DNA of 64,000 nt from an uncultured Blautia sp. Its GTDB lineage: Bacteria > Bacillota > Clostridia > Lachnospirales > Lachnospiraceae. This document shows, in pieces, positions 25,243 through 32,486 of this stretch (positions within the stretch are counted from its first letter, which is position 1; each line of letters starts with the position of its first letter). Made by a program: the position numbers and the translations under genes. Below the pieces are notes generated by a model. That model was not told where the DNA came from, did no database searches, and was given only the letters and a program-made list of their open reading frames with translations. The DNA lies in NCBI RefSeq assembly GCF_934424005.1, contig NZ_CAKRXI010000010.1, forward strand, positions 1-64,000. Reading direction: 5' to 3'.

Positions 25243-27408
25243 TCACCTGTTCGCCAATTTATGAATTACTTTTACCAGTAATTCAACATCAACAGGCTTG
25301 GCAATATGTTCATTCATTCCTGCTTCTTTTGCTTTTAATCTGTCCTCCGTAAATGCATTTGCTGTCATTGCAATAATTGGTATTACTTTTGCATCCTCTC
25401 TGTCCATAGAACGGATCATCTTCGTGGCCTCATAACCATTCATGACCGGCATCATGATATCCATAAGAATCACATCAAACTCACCAGGTTCACTTTTTCT
25501 GAATAACTCAACGGCTTTCTGTCCATTCCATGCTTTAGTCACCTCAGCACCTTCATTCTGGAGCATAAATTCTGCAATTTCCATGTTCAGCTCATTATCT
25601 TCTGCCAGAAGAATGTTCAGCCCGCGGATGGAAGCTTCCGTTTTTTCTCCAGTTTTAACTTTACTGTCCCTGTCTGTATCGATCCGGAATGGAACCCTGA
25701 TCACAAAGGTAGTTCCTGCGCCTTCTTCACTTTCAAAGGTAATGGTTCCGCCCATTTTCTCGACCAGATTCTTTGCAATCGCCATTCCCAGGCCTGTTCC
25801 CGCAAATTTTGTGCGGCTTCCTGTATGTTCCTGTGCAAATGGTTCAAACACACATTTCTGGAACTCCTCAGTCATTCCGATCCCAGTGTCACGACAGACA
25901 AATTCCATTGTCGTCATTCCTGGCTGTTCGGATGGGATTTCCATGCAGCTGATATAGATATGTCCGTTTTCTCTGTTATATTTCACCGCATTCGACAGGA
26001 TATTCATCATCACACGTTTAACATACCCTGGACTTCCAATAAAATCCCAGTGTGTGATTTCTTTTTTCTCCCATTTGATCCGGATATTCTGTTCTGCAGC
26101 CATCTGCTCGATCACAACAAATACTTCCCTGGAAATACTGCTCAGATTAAACGGAATCTCCTCCAGAACAATCTCACCTGACTCAAGCTTACTCATATCC
26201 AGAACATCATTTACCAGTTCCAGAAGCAGATTGGATGCCTCTTTCACCTTTGTCCTGTATTCCGTCTGTTTCTCCATATCATCTGCATAATGATCTGCCA
26301 TGTTGACCAGTCCGCAGATTCCATTGATCGGAGTCCGGATATCATGGCTCATTCGCTGAAGAAACTCGGTTTTTGCCTCATTGGCAGCTTCTGCCTTTTT
26401 TGCAGCTATCAAAAGTTCTGCCTTATACTTTTCATCTTTTTCCTGTTCCATTTTCTGATGCATCAGATTGGTTCTGTATGTCCAGAACCAAAATATGCTG
26501 TACACTAAAAAATAAAGAAAAACAACACCTATCACACTTAATGGAAGGTTATGGAATACTTCCGTATCCGGAAGATATGCATAGATATAATAATCACGCT
26601 GCTTCAGCATGATTCCATAACATCCGATTCCTTCCTTCTTCAAATGATAGATATGCTGACTGTCTGTATGCTTTTTCATTGCCTGAACAACTTCGTTGTC
26701 GGCTGTATTCTGCCCCAACAGGCTCTCATCATTGCTGGCAACAACTGTCCCATTGTCTGCAACAATAATCGTTCCGTCTTTCTGGACACTATAACCATTT
26801 AAAAGCCCCTGTATCGTCAGGGTATAGTTTCTGACAAATTCGGGAGATGTATAATAGTAGATTGCAACGATACCCGGTGCATCTTTTCTGGCGCAGGCTG
26901 CAATGTCGATACGTGAACCGTCTGCTCTGCTAAATCGTTCCGAATAAGATCTTTCTTCATATCCGCTGAAATCCATGATAATATCTTTCTGCAGATACTC
27001 CGTAATCTCAGCAGTCAGAGACTCATCTGTGCTGTATTCACAGTCTGTCTTTCCTTCTGCATCCAGTACAATGATACCATCCACCCAGAGAGTCTGCAGA
27101 TTTTCCTTGAGGAATTCCCGACTTAGCTGACCACCGTTATCTGTTTCCATGTTAATATTGGTACTCATCTGTCTGGCACTTTCAATCGCACGGAGAAGAC
27201 TTTTGGATTCCGAAGATTCATTATAATGGGTATAGGTTGAGCACTGCACTTTGACATAATTTACAATCTCTACCATTCTTTTCTCTGCTTCTATTTTTTC
27301 TGCGTGGAAGAAATAAAACAGAGAGACTGCAGCCACACAGATTCCGAGCAAAACGCCAACTATTATAATCCGTTTTTCTTTTGCTCTTCTTTTAATATCC
27401 AAGATCAT
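25243..27408 (-). CDS. hybrid sensor histidine kinase with Cache-like sensor and one receiver
   Basis: The product is about 721 residues. The ATG at 27408 follows GGAGG closely and overlaps the upstream stop by 17 bp; a TTG 9 bp after GGAGG is an alternative. Order: TM helix (about 15-35), extracellular double-Cache-like region (40-285), TM helix (about 290-312), HisKA with RMSHDIRTPING (His about 355), HATPase (DTGIGMT, GTGLGMA), receiver with LMDIMMPVMNG. Fully intact catalytic boxes. Second gene of the riboswitch operon, immediately after the solute-binding protein it may pair with. Confidence 0.9.
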   Translation of the reverse strand: MILDIKRRAKEKRIIIVGVLLGICVAAVSLFYFFHAEKIEAEKRMVEIVNYVKVQCSTYTHYNESSESKSLLRAIESARQMSTNINMETDNGGQLSREFLKENLQTLWVDGIIVLDAEGKTDCEYSTDESLTAEITEYLQKDIIMDFSGYEERSYSERFSRADGSRIDIAACARKDAPGIVAIYYYTSPEFVRNYTLTIQGLLNGYSVQKDGTIIVADNGTVVASNDESLLGQNTADNEVVQAMKKHTDSQHIYHLKKEGIGCYGIMLKQRDYYIYAYLPDTEVFHNLPLSVIGVVFLYFLVYSIFWFWTYRTNLMHQKMEQEKDEKYKAELLIAAKKAEAANEAKTEFLQRMSHDIRTPINGICGLVNMADHYADDMEKQTEYRTKVKEASNLLLELVNDVLDMSKLESGEIVLEEIPFNLSSISREVFVVIEQMAAEQNIRIKWEKKEITHWDFIGSPGYVKRVMMNILSNAVKYNRENGHIYISCMEIPSEQPGMTTMEFVCRDTGIGMTEEFQKCVFEPFAQEHTGSRTKFAGTGLGMAIAKNLVEKMGGTITFESEEGAGTTFVIRVPFRIDTDRDSKVKTGEKTEASIRGLNILLAEDNELNMEIAEFMLQNEGAEVTKAWNGQKAVELFRKSEPGEFDVILMDIMMPVMNGYEATKMIRSMDREDAKVIPIIAMTANAFTEDRLKAKEAGMNEHIAKPVDVELLVKVIHKLANR

Positions 27409-28207
27409 CCACCTCCAGATACTTTTCCGGATCATCCAGATATTTTTCAACAATTTTCAGCGTTGTGCCATCCTGACGCATTTCCTCCAGCGTCTGTTCC
27501 ATCTGCTCACAGATTCCTCTGTCATCATTTTTTGCAAAAGCAACACCTATTCCTGTGATCATCAGAGGTTCTTCCAGGATACGGAAGCTCGCATCATAAT
27601 CTTTCATATACTGGACAATAGATTCCTCATGTGCGGCAACTGCATCCACATACCCTTTTCCCAGAAACGCATAGATCAGTTCTCTGTGTCCAAGACTGAT
27701 CAGATTTTCCAGTTTTGGAATTCTCTCATCCGTCCTGTCCAGAAAGATGGCCTCCGGTTTGGTTGTGGACTGGACAGCCAGATTCTTTCCCTCCAGGTCA
27801 CTCAACTTATAAATATCGCTGCTCTCGTTTACGGCTACCACCTGGCGGCTTGCAATGTATGGTCCAGCCCAGCGGTAATCATCAAGGCGTCCTTCCATGG
27901 AAAAGCAGCCCATGATACAGTCAATCTCTCCGCTCTCCACCAGATCTTTTTTCTCCTCCCAGTCAATCTGTACAACATCTACCTGATATCCCATTCTTTT
28001 GAAAGCTTCTGTGGCCAGTTCTACATCTATGCCCGTTGGTATACCATCCTCATTCAGATAATTGTATGGCGGATAGTTGTCGCTGCCGAGCGTGATGACC
28101 GGCTTTTCGGTTTCTTTTTTACTGCTGTCTGTGTTTTTACACCCTGTCAGGGTGACCGCTAAAATTCCCACAAGCAGAATGCCTGCGATCACTCTTTTTC
28201 CTTTCAT
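27392..28207 (-). CDS. solute-binding lipoprotein, SBP_bac_3 type
   Basis: The product is 271 residues. A lipoprotein signal ends at LAVTLTGC (Cys23). The mature part has the amino-acid-binding fold (PVITLGSDNYPPYNYLNEDGIPTGIDVELATEAFKRMG pattern, EIDCIMG, GIGVAFAKND). It is first in the operon, directly after the riboswitch terminator, and overlaps the next kinase gene. With no transport genes in the operon it probably delivers a bound ligand to the sensor kinase (inference). Equivalent domains are fused in the paralogous system at 8469-11330. Confidence 0.88.
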   Translation of the reverse strand: MKGKRVIAGILLVGILAVTLTGCKNTDSSKKETEKPVITLGSDNYPPYNYLNEDGIPTGIDVELATEAFKRMGYQVDVVQIDWEEKKDLVESGEIDCIMGCFSMEGRLDDYRWAGPYIASRQVVAVNESSDIYKLSDLEGKNLAVQSTTKPEAIFLDRTDERIPKLENLISLGHRELIYAFLGKGYVDAVAAHEESIVQYMKDYDASFRILEEPLMITGIGVAFAKNDDRGICEQMEQTLEEMRQDGTTLKIVEKYLDDPEKYLEVDDLGY

Positions 28208-28238
28208 TTTCCTTCCATCTCCTGTTGATACTTTAAAT

Positions 28239-28266
28239 CAAAAAAGCACTGTCCCACAGACAGTGC
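28239..28266 (-). terminator. Riboswitch expression platform terminator, copy B
   Basis: Perfect eight-base arms GCACTGTC / GACAGTGC with a five-base loop; seven T follow on the minus strand. It lies 31 bp before the start of the solute-binding protein. Confidence 0.85.
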
Positions 28267-28345
28267 ACATCACCATTTTATGCAACTGGCTGCCATTTTA
28301 CAGGCCCTATAGCTTTGCGTCACAGACTTTCATCTGCTTTGCCGA
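28267..28345 (-). promoter_or_regulatory. c-di-GMP-I (GEMM-I) riboswitch aptamer, copy B
   Basis: The minus strand shows GGCAAAGC, a GAAA-capped stem, GTGACGCAAAGC, GGGCC and ATGGCAGCCAGTTGC, identical to copy A at nearly all positions. It controls a five-gene operon (27392-28207 through 18845-20341). The terminator directly after the aptamer suggests ligand-dependent attenuation; whether c-di-GMP turns the operon on or off cannot be read by eye. Confidence 0.93.
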
Positions 28346-28397
28346 TTATTTCCTATTATTGTTTCTACAAAAAGTGAATTTTTAAATAAGAAAAAAG

Positions 28398-28441
28398 AGA
28401 ACAGTCAATATACATGTATAAGTATATATTCGAACTGTTCT
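28398..28441 (-). terminator. Long hairpin with T-run upstream of riboswitch copy B
   Basis: AGAACAGT / ACTGTTCT arms with an inner AATATA/TATATT stem; CTTTTTT follows on the minus strand. It would end transcription from the ATPase gene (28594-29799) before the riboswitch promoter. Confidence 0.6.
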
Positions 28442-28593
28442 CCTGCTTCTGACTTCTTTTCGTTTCTGCAAAAGCCATTTTTCGTTTATATGTCTAATAA
28501 TATCACGGACAAATGCATTTGTCACGAAAGAGTTTATTTTACTCCTCTCTTCTCTCTTTTGGACATTATTACTATGTGTTTTTATTCGCTTAC

Positions 28594-29799
28594 TCAATCT
28601 ACAATCCCCAATAACCAGTCTCTGGCATTAATACGTCGAATTCCCTCATATTGTTCTTCTGGTTCTTCATCCATTGTTAAGATAATCTTTGGATAATGAT
28701 CTCGTATCGCCTGTAATGGTCTTAATTCTCTCAAAAGTGTATTTTCATCTCGTACAGTCAGTGCTACCTGGAAATATACTGTTCCCTTTTTATTCTGTGC
28801 CACAAAATCCACTTCATATGAATCGATTTTTCCAACATACACATCATATCCTCGACGTAACAATTCCAGATAGACTATATTTTCCAGAACATGTCCTGCA
28901 TCTGCCTGCCTCGATCCTAAAAGCATATACCTCATTCCAATATCAACTATATAATATTTTTCAAGAGTTTTTAAATATTGTTTTCCCTTTATATTATAAC
29001 GTTTTGCCTGATATATAATATAGCTCTCGCTAAAAGCCTCTAGATATTTTTCCACCGTTTTTGTATCAATTTTTCGCCCTTCTGAGGTCATCGTATCTGC
29101 AATTTTTTTTGATGACAATGGATTTCCTATATTATCAAACACAAATCTTAAGACACTCTTAAGCATCATAGTATCTGTGATTTTTTTCCTGTTTATAATA
29201 TCCTTTACAACAATCGTATTATAGATTCCTTCCAGATAATCTCTGATCTCATCTGGCTGATTTTTTAATTCCAGTGTAAACGGAAATGAACTATTCTGCA
29301 AATACTCAGCATATTTGATTCCTCTGTCATTCATACTGCCAGTACTCTCCATATATTCCTTAAAAGACAACGGCAACATTTCAATCTGAATATATCTTCC
29401 TGAAATCATAGTTGCAATCTCACTGGACAACATATATGCATTGGAACCAGTCACATAAATATCTATGTTTTTTTTAATATAAAGACTGTCCAGCACTTTC
29501 GGAAAATCTGTTACATTCTGAATTTCATCAAGGAAAATATATGTCATTTTTCCATCAATCAGACGTTCCTTTAAATATTTATATAATTTCCTGTAATCTG
29601 TCAGTTCTTCATAATCAAGATCTTCAAAATTAATAGAAATAATCTGTTCTTCCTCAATCCCATGCTCTTTTAAATAATTGCGATAAATTTCCAGAAGCAT
29701 AGATTTTCCACAACGTCGTACACCTGTAACAATTTTAATCAACTGCTTATCTTTCCAGGCTATCAGTTTTTCTAAATATTCTTTTCTTTCTATAACCAT
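28594..29799 (-). CDS. AAA family ATPase with DUF4143-like C-terminus
   Basis: The product is 401 residues. An N-terminal ATPase (AAA_14 type) shows Walker A GVRRCGKSML (about 26-35) and Walker B YIFLDEIQ, followed by a winged-helix part and a DUF4143-like domain with a PD-(D/E)xK-like end (YLELLRRGYDVYVGKIDSYEVDFVAQN). This large family is of unknown function, sometimes linked to mobile DNA or toxin-like roles. Single gene, flanked by terminators at 28398 and 29845. AT-rich compared with its neighbours. Confidence 0.85.
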   Translation of the reverse strand: MVIERKEYLEKLIAWKDKQLIKIVTGVRRCGKSMLLEIYRNYLKEHGIEEEQIISINFEDLDYEELTDYRKLYKYLKERLIDGKMTYIFLDEIQNVTDFPKVLDSLYIKKNIDIYVTGSNAYMLSSEIATMISGRYIQIEMLPLSFKEYMESTGSMNDRGIKYAEYLQNSSFPFTLELKNQPDEIRDYLEGIYNTIVVKDIINRKKITDTMMLKSVLRFVFDNIGNPLSSKKIADTMTSEGRKIDTKTVEKYLEAFSESYIIYQAKRYNIKGKQYLKTLEKYYIVDIGMRYMLLGSRQADAGHVLENIVYLELLRRGYDVYVGKIDSYEVDFVAQNKKGTVYFQVALTVRDENTLLRELRPLQAIRDHYPKIILTMDEEPEEQYEGIRRINARDWLLGIVD

Positions 29800-29844
29800 G
29801 ATAATCCTCCCTTCTTTTTAATAATTATATTCCAAAAACGATAA

Positions 29845-29890
29845 AAAAATCAATAGTTTTTGGATTTCAATCCCAAAACTATTGATTTTT
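29845..29890 (-). terminator. Terminator after the carbonic anhydrase gene
   Basis: Perfect 16-base arms (AAAAATCAATAGTTTT with AAAACTATTGATTTTT) enclose 14 bases; T-rich tail on the minus strand. It lies between the ATPase start and the carbonic anhydrase stop. Confidence 0.75.
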
Positions 29891-29919
29891 GCATTTTTAT
29901 TGGAACAGCAGTTAACTTA

Positions 29920-29984
29920 CTGGCCGTTTCTGCATGAATCAATATTTTCTTACTGTATTATTCGCCTCCACATGGATTTATATA
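29920..29984. repeat. Segment homologous to the 73-residue gene (16430-16494)
   Basis: The 65 bp are about 80% identical to 16430-16494. It includes the last codons of the carbonic anhydrase (INPCGGE) and continues past its stop as YSKKILIHAETAS, matching YSKKTLIEAEAAS of the small protein. The carbonic anhydrase's C-terminus thus seems to come from a fused copy of that gene. Confidence 0.7.
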
Positions 29985-30524
29985 CTCAATTCTCTTAAGT
30001 TCTCCGGTTATCGAATCCATGATGAATCCATAAATCTTAATGTCCTGTGGCATCAGTGGATGATTTTGCAGGGCAAATACCGTATCTTCTACAGACTGCT
30101 CTACACTGTCAAATCCCGCAAGCCATCTTTCCAGATCAATGCCACTGTTACGTATAATATCCATGTGTTTTTTCTCAACGCCACGTTCCTCCAGACTTTT
30201 TAACAATACCTTAGGATCCATTCCCTGTACACCACAGTCTGTGTGACCAATCACCATTACTTCTTCCACGCCAAGCTCCAGAATTCCCACCAACAGACTT
30301 CTTACCACACTTCCGTAAGGATGTGTAATCACGCCTCCGGCATTCTTGATCATCTTTACATCTCCGTTCTTTAATCCCAGTGCTGTTGGAAGAAGCTTAG
30401 TAAGCCGTGTGTCCATACAGGTCAGAATTGCAATCTTTTTATCTGGATATTTGCTTGTCATGTAAGGCTCATATCCTTTTTCTTCTACAAATTTTCTATT
30501 ATATTCCAGTATCTCCTCTATCAT
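29958..30524 (-). CDS. beta-carbonic anhydrase
   Basis: The product is 188 residues. Zinc ligands and the catalytic pair are visible in ILTCMDTRL (Cys, Asp-Arg) and VIGHTDCG (His, Cys), with KNAGG between, the beta-class pattern. It interconverts CO2 and bicarbonate in the cytoplasm. GGAGAG site before the ATG. The natural end is near DSITGELKRI; the last residues (EYINPCGGE) match the start of the 73-residue protein at 16.5 kb, so the tail looks acquired by recombination. Single gene with its own terminator. Confidence 0.9.
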   Translation of the reverse strand: MIEEILEYNRKFVEEKGYEPYMTSKYPDKKIAILTCMDTRLTKLLPTALGLKNGDVKMIKNAGGVITHPYGSVVRSLLVGILELGVEEVMVIGHTDCGVQGMDPKVLLKSLEERGVEKKHMDIIRNSGIDLERWLAGFDSVEQSVEDTVFALQNHPLMPQDIKIYGFIMDSITGELKRIEYINPCGGE

Positions 30525-30616
30525 CTTCTGTCTCTCCTCTTTTTACAAATTTCTCCGTTTCTATTCCATTTGTTCTTTCTATTTTACATCTGAAATCTGA
30601 AAACCAGGAGAGACTT

Positions 30617-30636
30617 TTCTTACAATTTATTAAGAA
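30617..30636. promoter_or_regulatory. Citrate-regulon palindrome before citC
   Basis: TTCTTA-N8-TAAGAA. It matches sites at 33879-33894 (transporter) and 41029-41048 (citD) with identical spacing. Its centre is about 64 bp upstream of the likely transcription start, an activator-like place. Confidence 0.65.
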
Positions 30637-30655
30637 TGTGAACTCTGTATTTTTC

Positions 30656-30684
30656 TTTACATCCTTCCAGGGCTGTTATAAAAT
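30656..30684 (+). promoter_or_regulatory. Predicted sigma-70-type promoter of citC
   Basis: -35 TTTACA (30656-30661), 17-bp spacer, -10 TAAAAT (30679-30684). Confidence 0.5.
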
Positions 30685-30699
30685 TATGGTAACTGTTCG

Positions 30700-30763
30700 G
30701 TACCCTCGCGGGGTACTGCCTTCTGAATAGCTACAAATTATTTATGCCGCGGTGAGGAGCGGC
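30700..30763 (+). other. GC-rich leader hairpins before citC
   Basis: Two stems in the predicted citC leader: GTACCC/GGGTAC (30700-30716) and GCCGC/GCGGC (30746-30763), the second holding GAGGA in its loop. They are much more GC-rich than their surroundings. No known riboswitch consensus was recognised; possible control of citC translation. Confidence 0.4.
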
Positions 30764-30777
30764 GGAATGGAGATTTT

Positions 30778-31824
30778 ATGTCTGATTATTTTATCACACA
30801 GATTCCCCCTTCAGATAAGCGTGGAAACCGTCTGGTAGATGAACTGCTTACTGCAGAAGGAATACGCAGAGATGGAAATCTTGATTATACCTGTGGAATG
30901 TATGACGATGATATGAATCTGATTGCAACGGGAAGCTGCTTCGGCAACACACTTCGCTGCATGGCAGTAAGCCATAAACATCAAGGTGAAGGGCTGATGA
31001 ATTCTATTGTCAGTCATCTGGTTGAGTTACAGTTTTCCAGAGGAAATACACATCTGTTTCTTTATACCAAATGTGATTCTGCCAGATTTTTCGGTGATCT
31101 TGGCTTTTACGAAATTGCCCGGATCAATGGACAGATTGTCTTTATGGAAAACAAGCGCACCGGATTTTCCGATTATCTCAACATTCTTGCAAAGCAAAAA
31201 GAAGAGGCTCCACGCGTGGCTGCTCTTGTAATGAATGCCAATCCTTTTACCCTTGGTCATCAGTATCTGGTTGAAAAAGCAGCAAAGGAAAACAATATTC
31301 TTCATTTGTTTGTTGTCAGTGAAGACGCAAGCCTCGTTCCTTTTGCAGTGCGCAAAAAACTGGTCCTGGAAGGAACAGCTCACCTTCCTAACATCCGCTA
31401 CCATGACAGTGGACCTTATATCATAAGCAATGCAACCTTTCCAAGTTACTTCCAGAAAAATGAACAGGCTGTGATTGAAAGCCATGCCATGCTGGATCTC
31501 ACTGTTTTTACCAGAATTGCTGCTTCTCTTGGAATCAACCGCCGCTATGTAGGTGAAGAACCAACAAGTCTTGTCACTGGCATCTACAATCAGATCATGT
31601 CTGAAAAACTACCTGAAAACGGAATTGAATGTGTCATTGTCCCACGTAAGGAAAATGATGGAAGAGCAATCAGTGCATCCACCGTACGTCAGGCTTTGAA
31701 GGAGGAAAACTGTGAACTTCTCAGGAAACTTCTTCCTGAAACAACGCTGAATTATTTTTGCAGCCCAGAGGCAGCACCGGTGCTTGCGCGGATTCGCAAG
31801 TGTGAAAATGTTGTCCACTATTAA
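30778..31824 (+). CDS. citC: [citrate (pro-3S)-lyase] ligase
   Basis: The product is 348 residues: an N-terminal GNAT-like domain (about 1-120) and a cytidylyltransferase-like ATP-binding domain with NANPFTLGHQYL (HxGH-type) and ISASTVRQAL motifs. CitC uses ATP and acetate to acetylate the prosthetic group thiol of citrate lyase, activating it. The start follows GGAG by 5 bp. First gene of citC-citX, apart from the citDEFG operon but sharing the TTCTTA-N8-TAAGAA site. Length and motifs are normal. Confidence 0.95.
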   Translation: MSDYFITQIPPSDKRGNRLVDELLTAEGIRRDGNLDYTCGMYDDDMNLIATGSCFGNTLRCMAVSHKHQGEGLMNSIVSHLVELQFSRGNTHLFLYTKCDSARFFGDLGFYEIARINGQIVFMENKRTGFSDYLNILAKQKEEAPRVAALVMNANPFTLGHQYLVEKAAKENNILHLFVVSEDASLVPFAVRKKLVLEGTAHLPNIRYHDSGPYIISNATFPSYFQKNEQAVIESHAMLDLTVFTRIAASLGINRRYVGEEPTSLVTGIYNQIMSEKLPENGIECVIVPRKENDGRAISASTVRQALKEENCELLRKLLPETTLNYFCSPEAAPVLARIRKCENVVHY

Positions 31825-31879
31825 TGGTCTATGCAATAATTCTATCTTGAATTTTATCTTATGAAAGGATTTTCAGAAT

Positions 31880-32392
31880 ATGCAAGGTCAGGAAGTTACC
31901 ATAACAGATATGATGTTCTGCCGTGACAGACGTGTGCAGATCCAGAATGAATTTATAGAAAAGTATCACCATCCTGTAGTTTCTTTTTGTATGAATATCC
32001 CGGGACCGATCAAGACAACACCTTTGATCCAAAAAGGATTCGAAGCTGGAAAAGAAGCGCTGTTGCATGCTCTTTCTGTTTCAGATATGACTGTTCTTGA
32101 GTCTCGCGTTTTTCATGATATCACAGGAAATGAAATGTTACTCTGCGTTGATGCTTCTGCAGAAAAAATCAAAGATCTCACACAGCAGATTGAGGAAACA
32201 CATCCTTATGGACGATTGTTTGATATGGATGTGATCGGAATAAATGGGCAGAAACTGTCTCGTCCAACATACCGTAAGTGTCTGATCTGCGATTGTCAGG
32301 CACAGGAATGCGCACGGTCACGAAAACATACGATTGAAGAGATGCAGGATAAAATTGAATCAATTTTACGTGATGAGGAAGCTACTCTTTAA
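31880..32392 (+). CDS. citX: apo-citrate lyase phosphoribosyl-dephospho-CoA transferase
   Basis: The product is 170 residues, with typical CitX pattern: RDRRVQIQNEFIEKY, the conserved MNIPGPIKTTP segment, GRLFDMDVIG and a cysteine cluster CLICDCQAQECARSR. CitX attaches 2'-(5''-triphosphoribosyl)-3'-dephospho-CoA, made by CitG, to the Ser of the acyl carrier CitD. It follows citC by 55 bp and is co-directional. A bidirectional terminator at 32421-32469 follows. Confidence 0.93.
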   Translation: MQGQEVTITDMMFCRDRRVQIQNEFIEKYHHPVVSFCMNIPGPIKTTPLIQKGFEAGKEALLHALSVSDMTVLESRVFHDITGNEMLLCVDASAEKIKDLTQQIEETHPYGRLFDMDVIGINGQKLSRPTYRKCLICDCQAQECARSRKHTIEEMQDKIESILRDEEATL

Positions 32393-32420
32393 GCTTTTAT
32401 TTAAATATTATCGCAGCAGA

Positions 32421-32469
32421 AAAACAGCAGAACTTTTCTTTATATATAAAGAAGAAATTCTGCTGTTTT
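32421..32469. terminator. Bidirectional terminator between citX and the citrate transporter
   Basis: Perfect 12-base arms AAAACAGCAGAA / TTCTGCTGTTTT with an inner palindromic TTTCTTTATATATAAAGAA core. Both strands end in T runs; it serves convergent genes. Confidence 0.85.
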
Positions 32470-32486
32470 GTCATTTCATTGGTTAA

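Larger units (their letters stand above)
28221..28530. repeat. Duplicated riboswitch leader block, copy B
   Basis: It is homologous over about 300 bp to 11411-11712, with the same order of terminator, c-di-GMP-I aptamer, spacer, long hairpin and conserved GCAAAAGCCATTTTTCG segment. It lacks the GGGGAC...GTCCCC element found next to copy A. Confidence 0.75.

Noticed and set aside
28382..28597. 71-codon minus-strand frame ending in a hydrophobic stretch
   Set aside because: It lies in the duplicated riboswitch block and reads through the T-run hairpin; its hydrophobic end is the translated hairpin and poly-T. No convincing ribosome site.
28594..29799. Defence-system ATPase
   Set aside because: The AAA_14/DUF4143 family is widespread and mostly of unknown role; no effector gene lies next to it, so a defence function is not supported.
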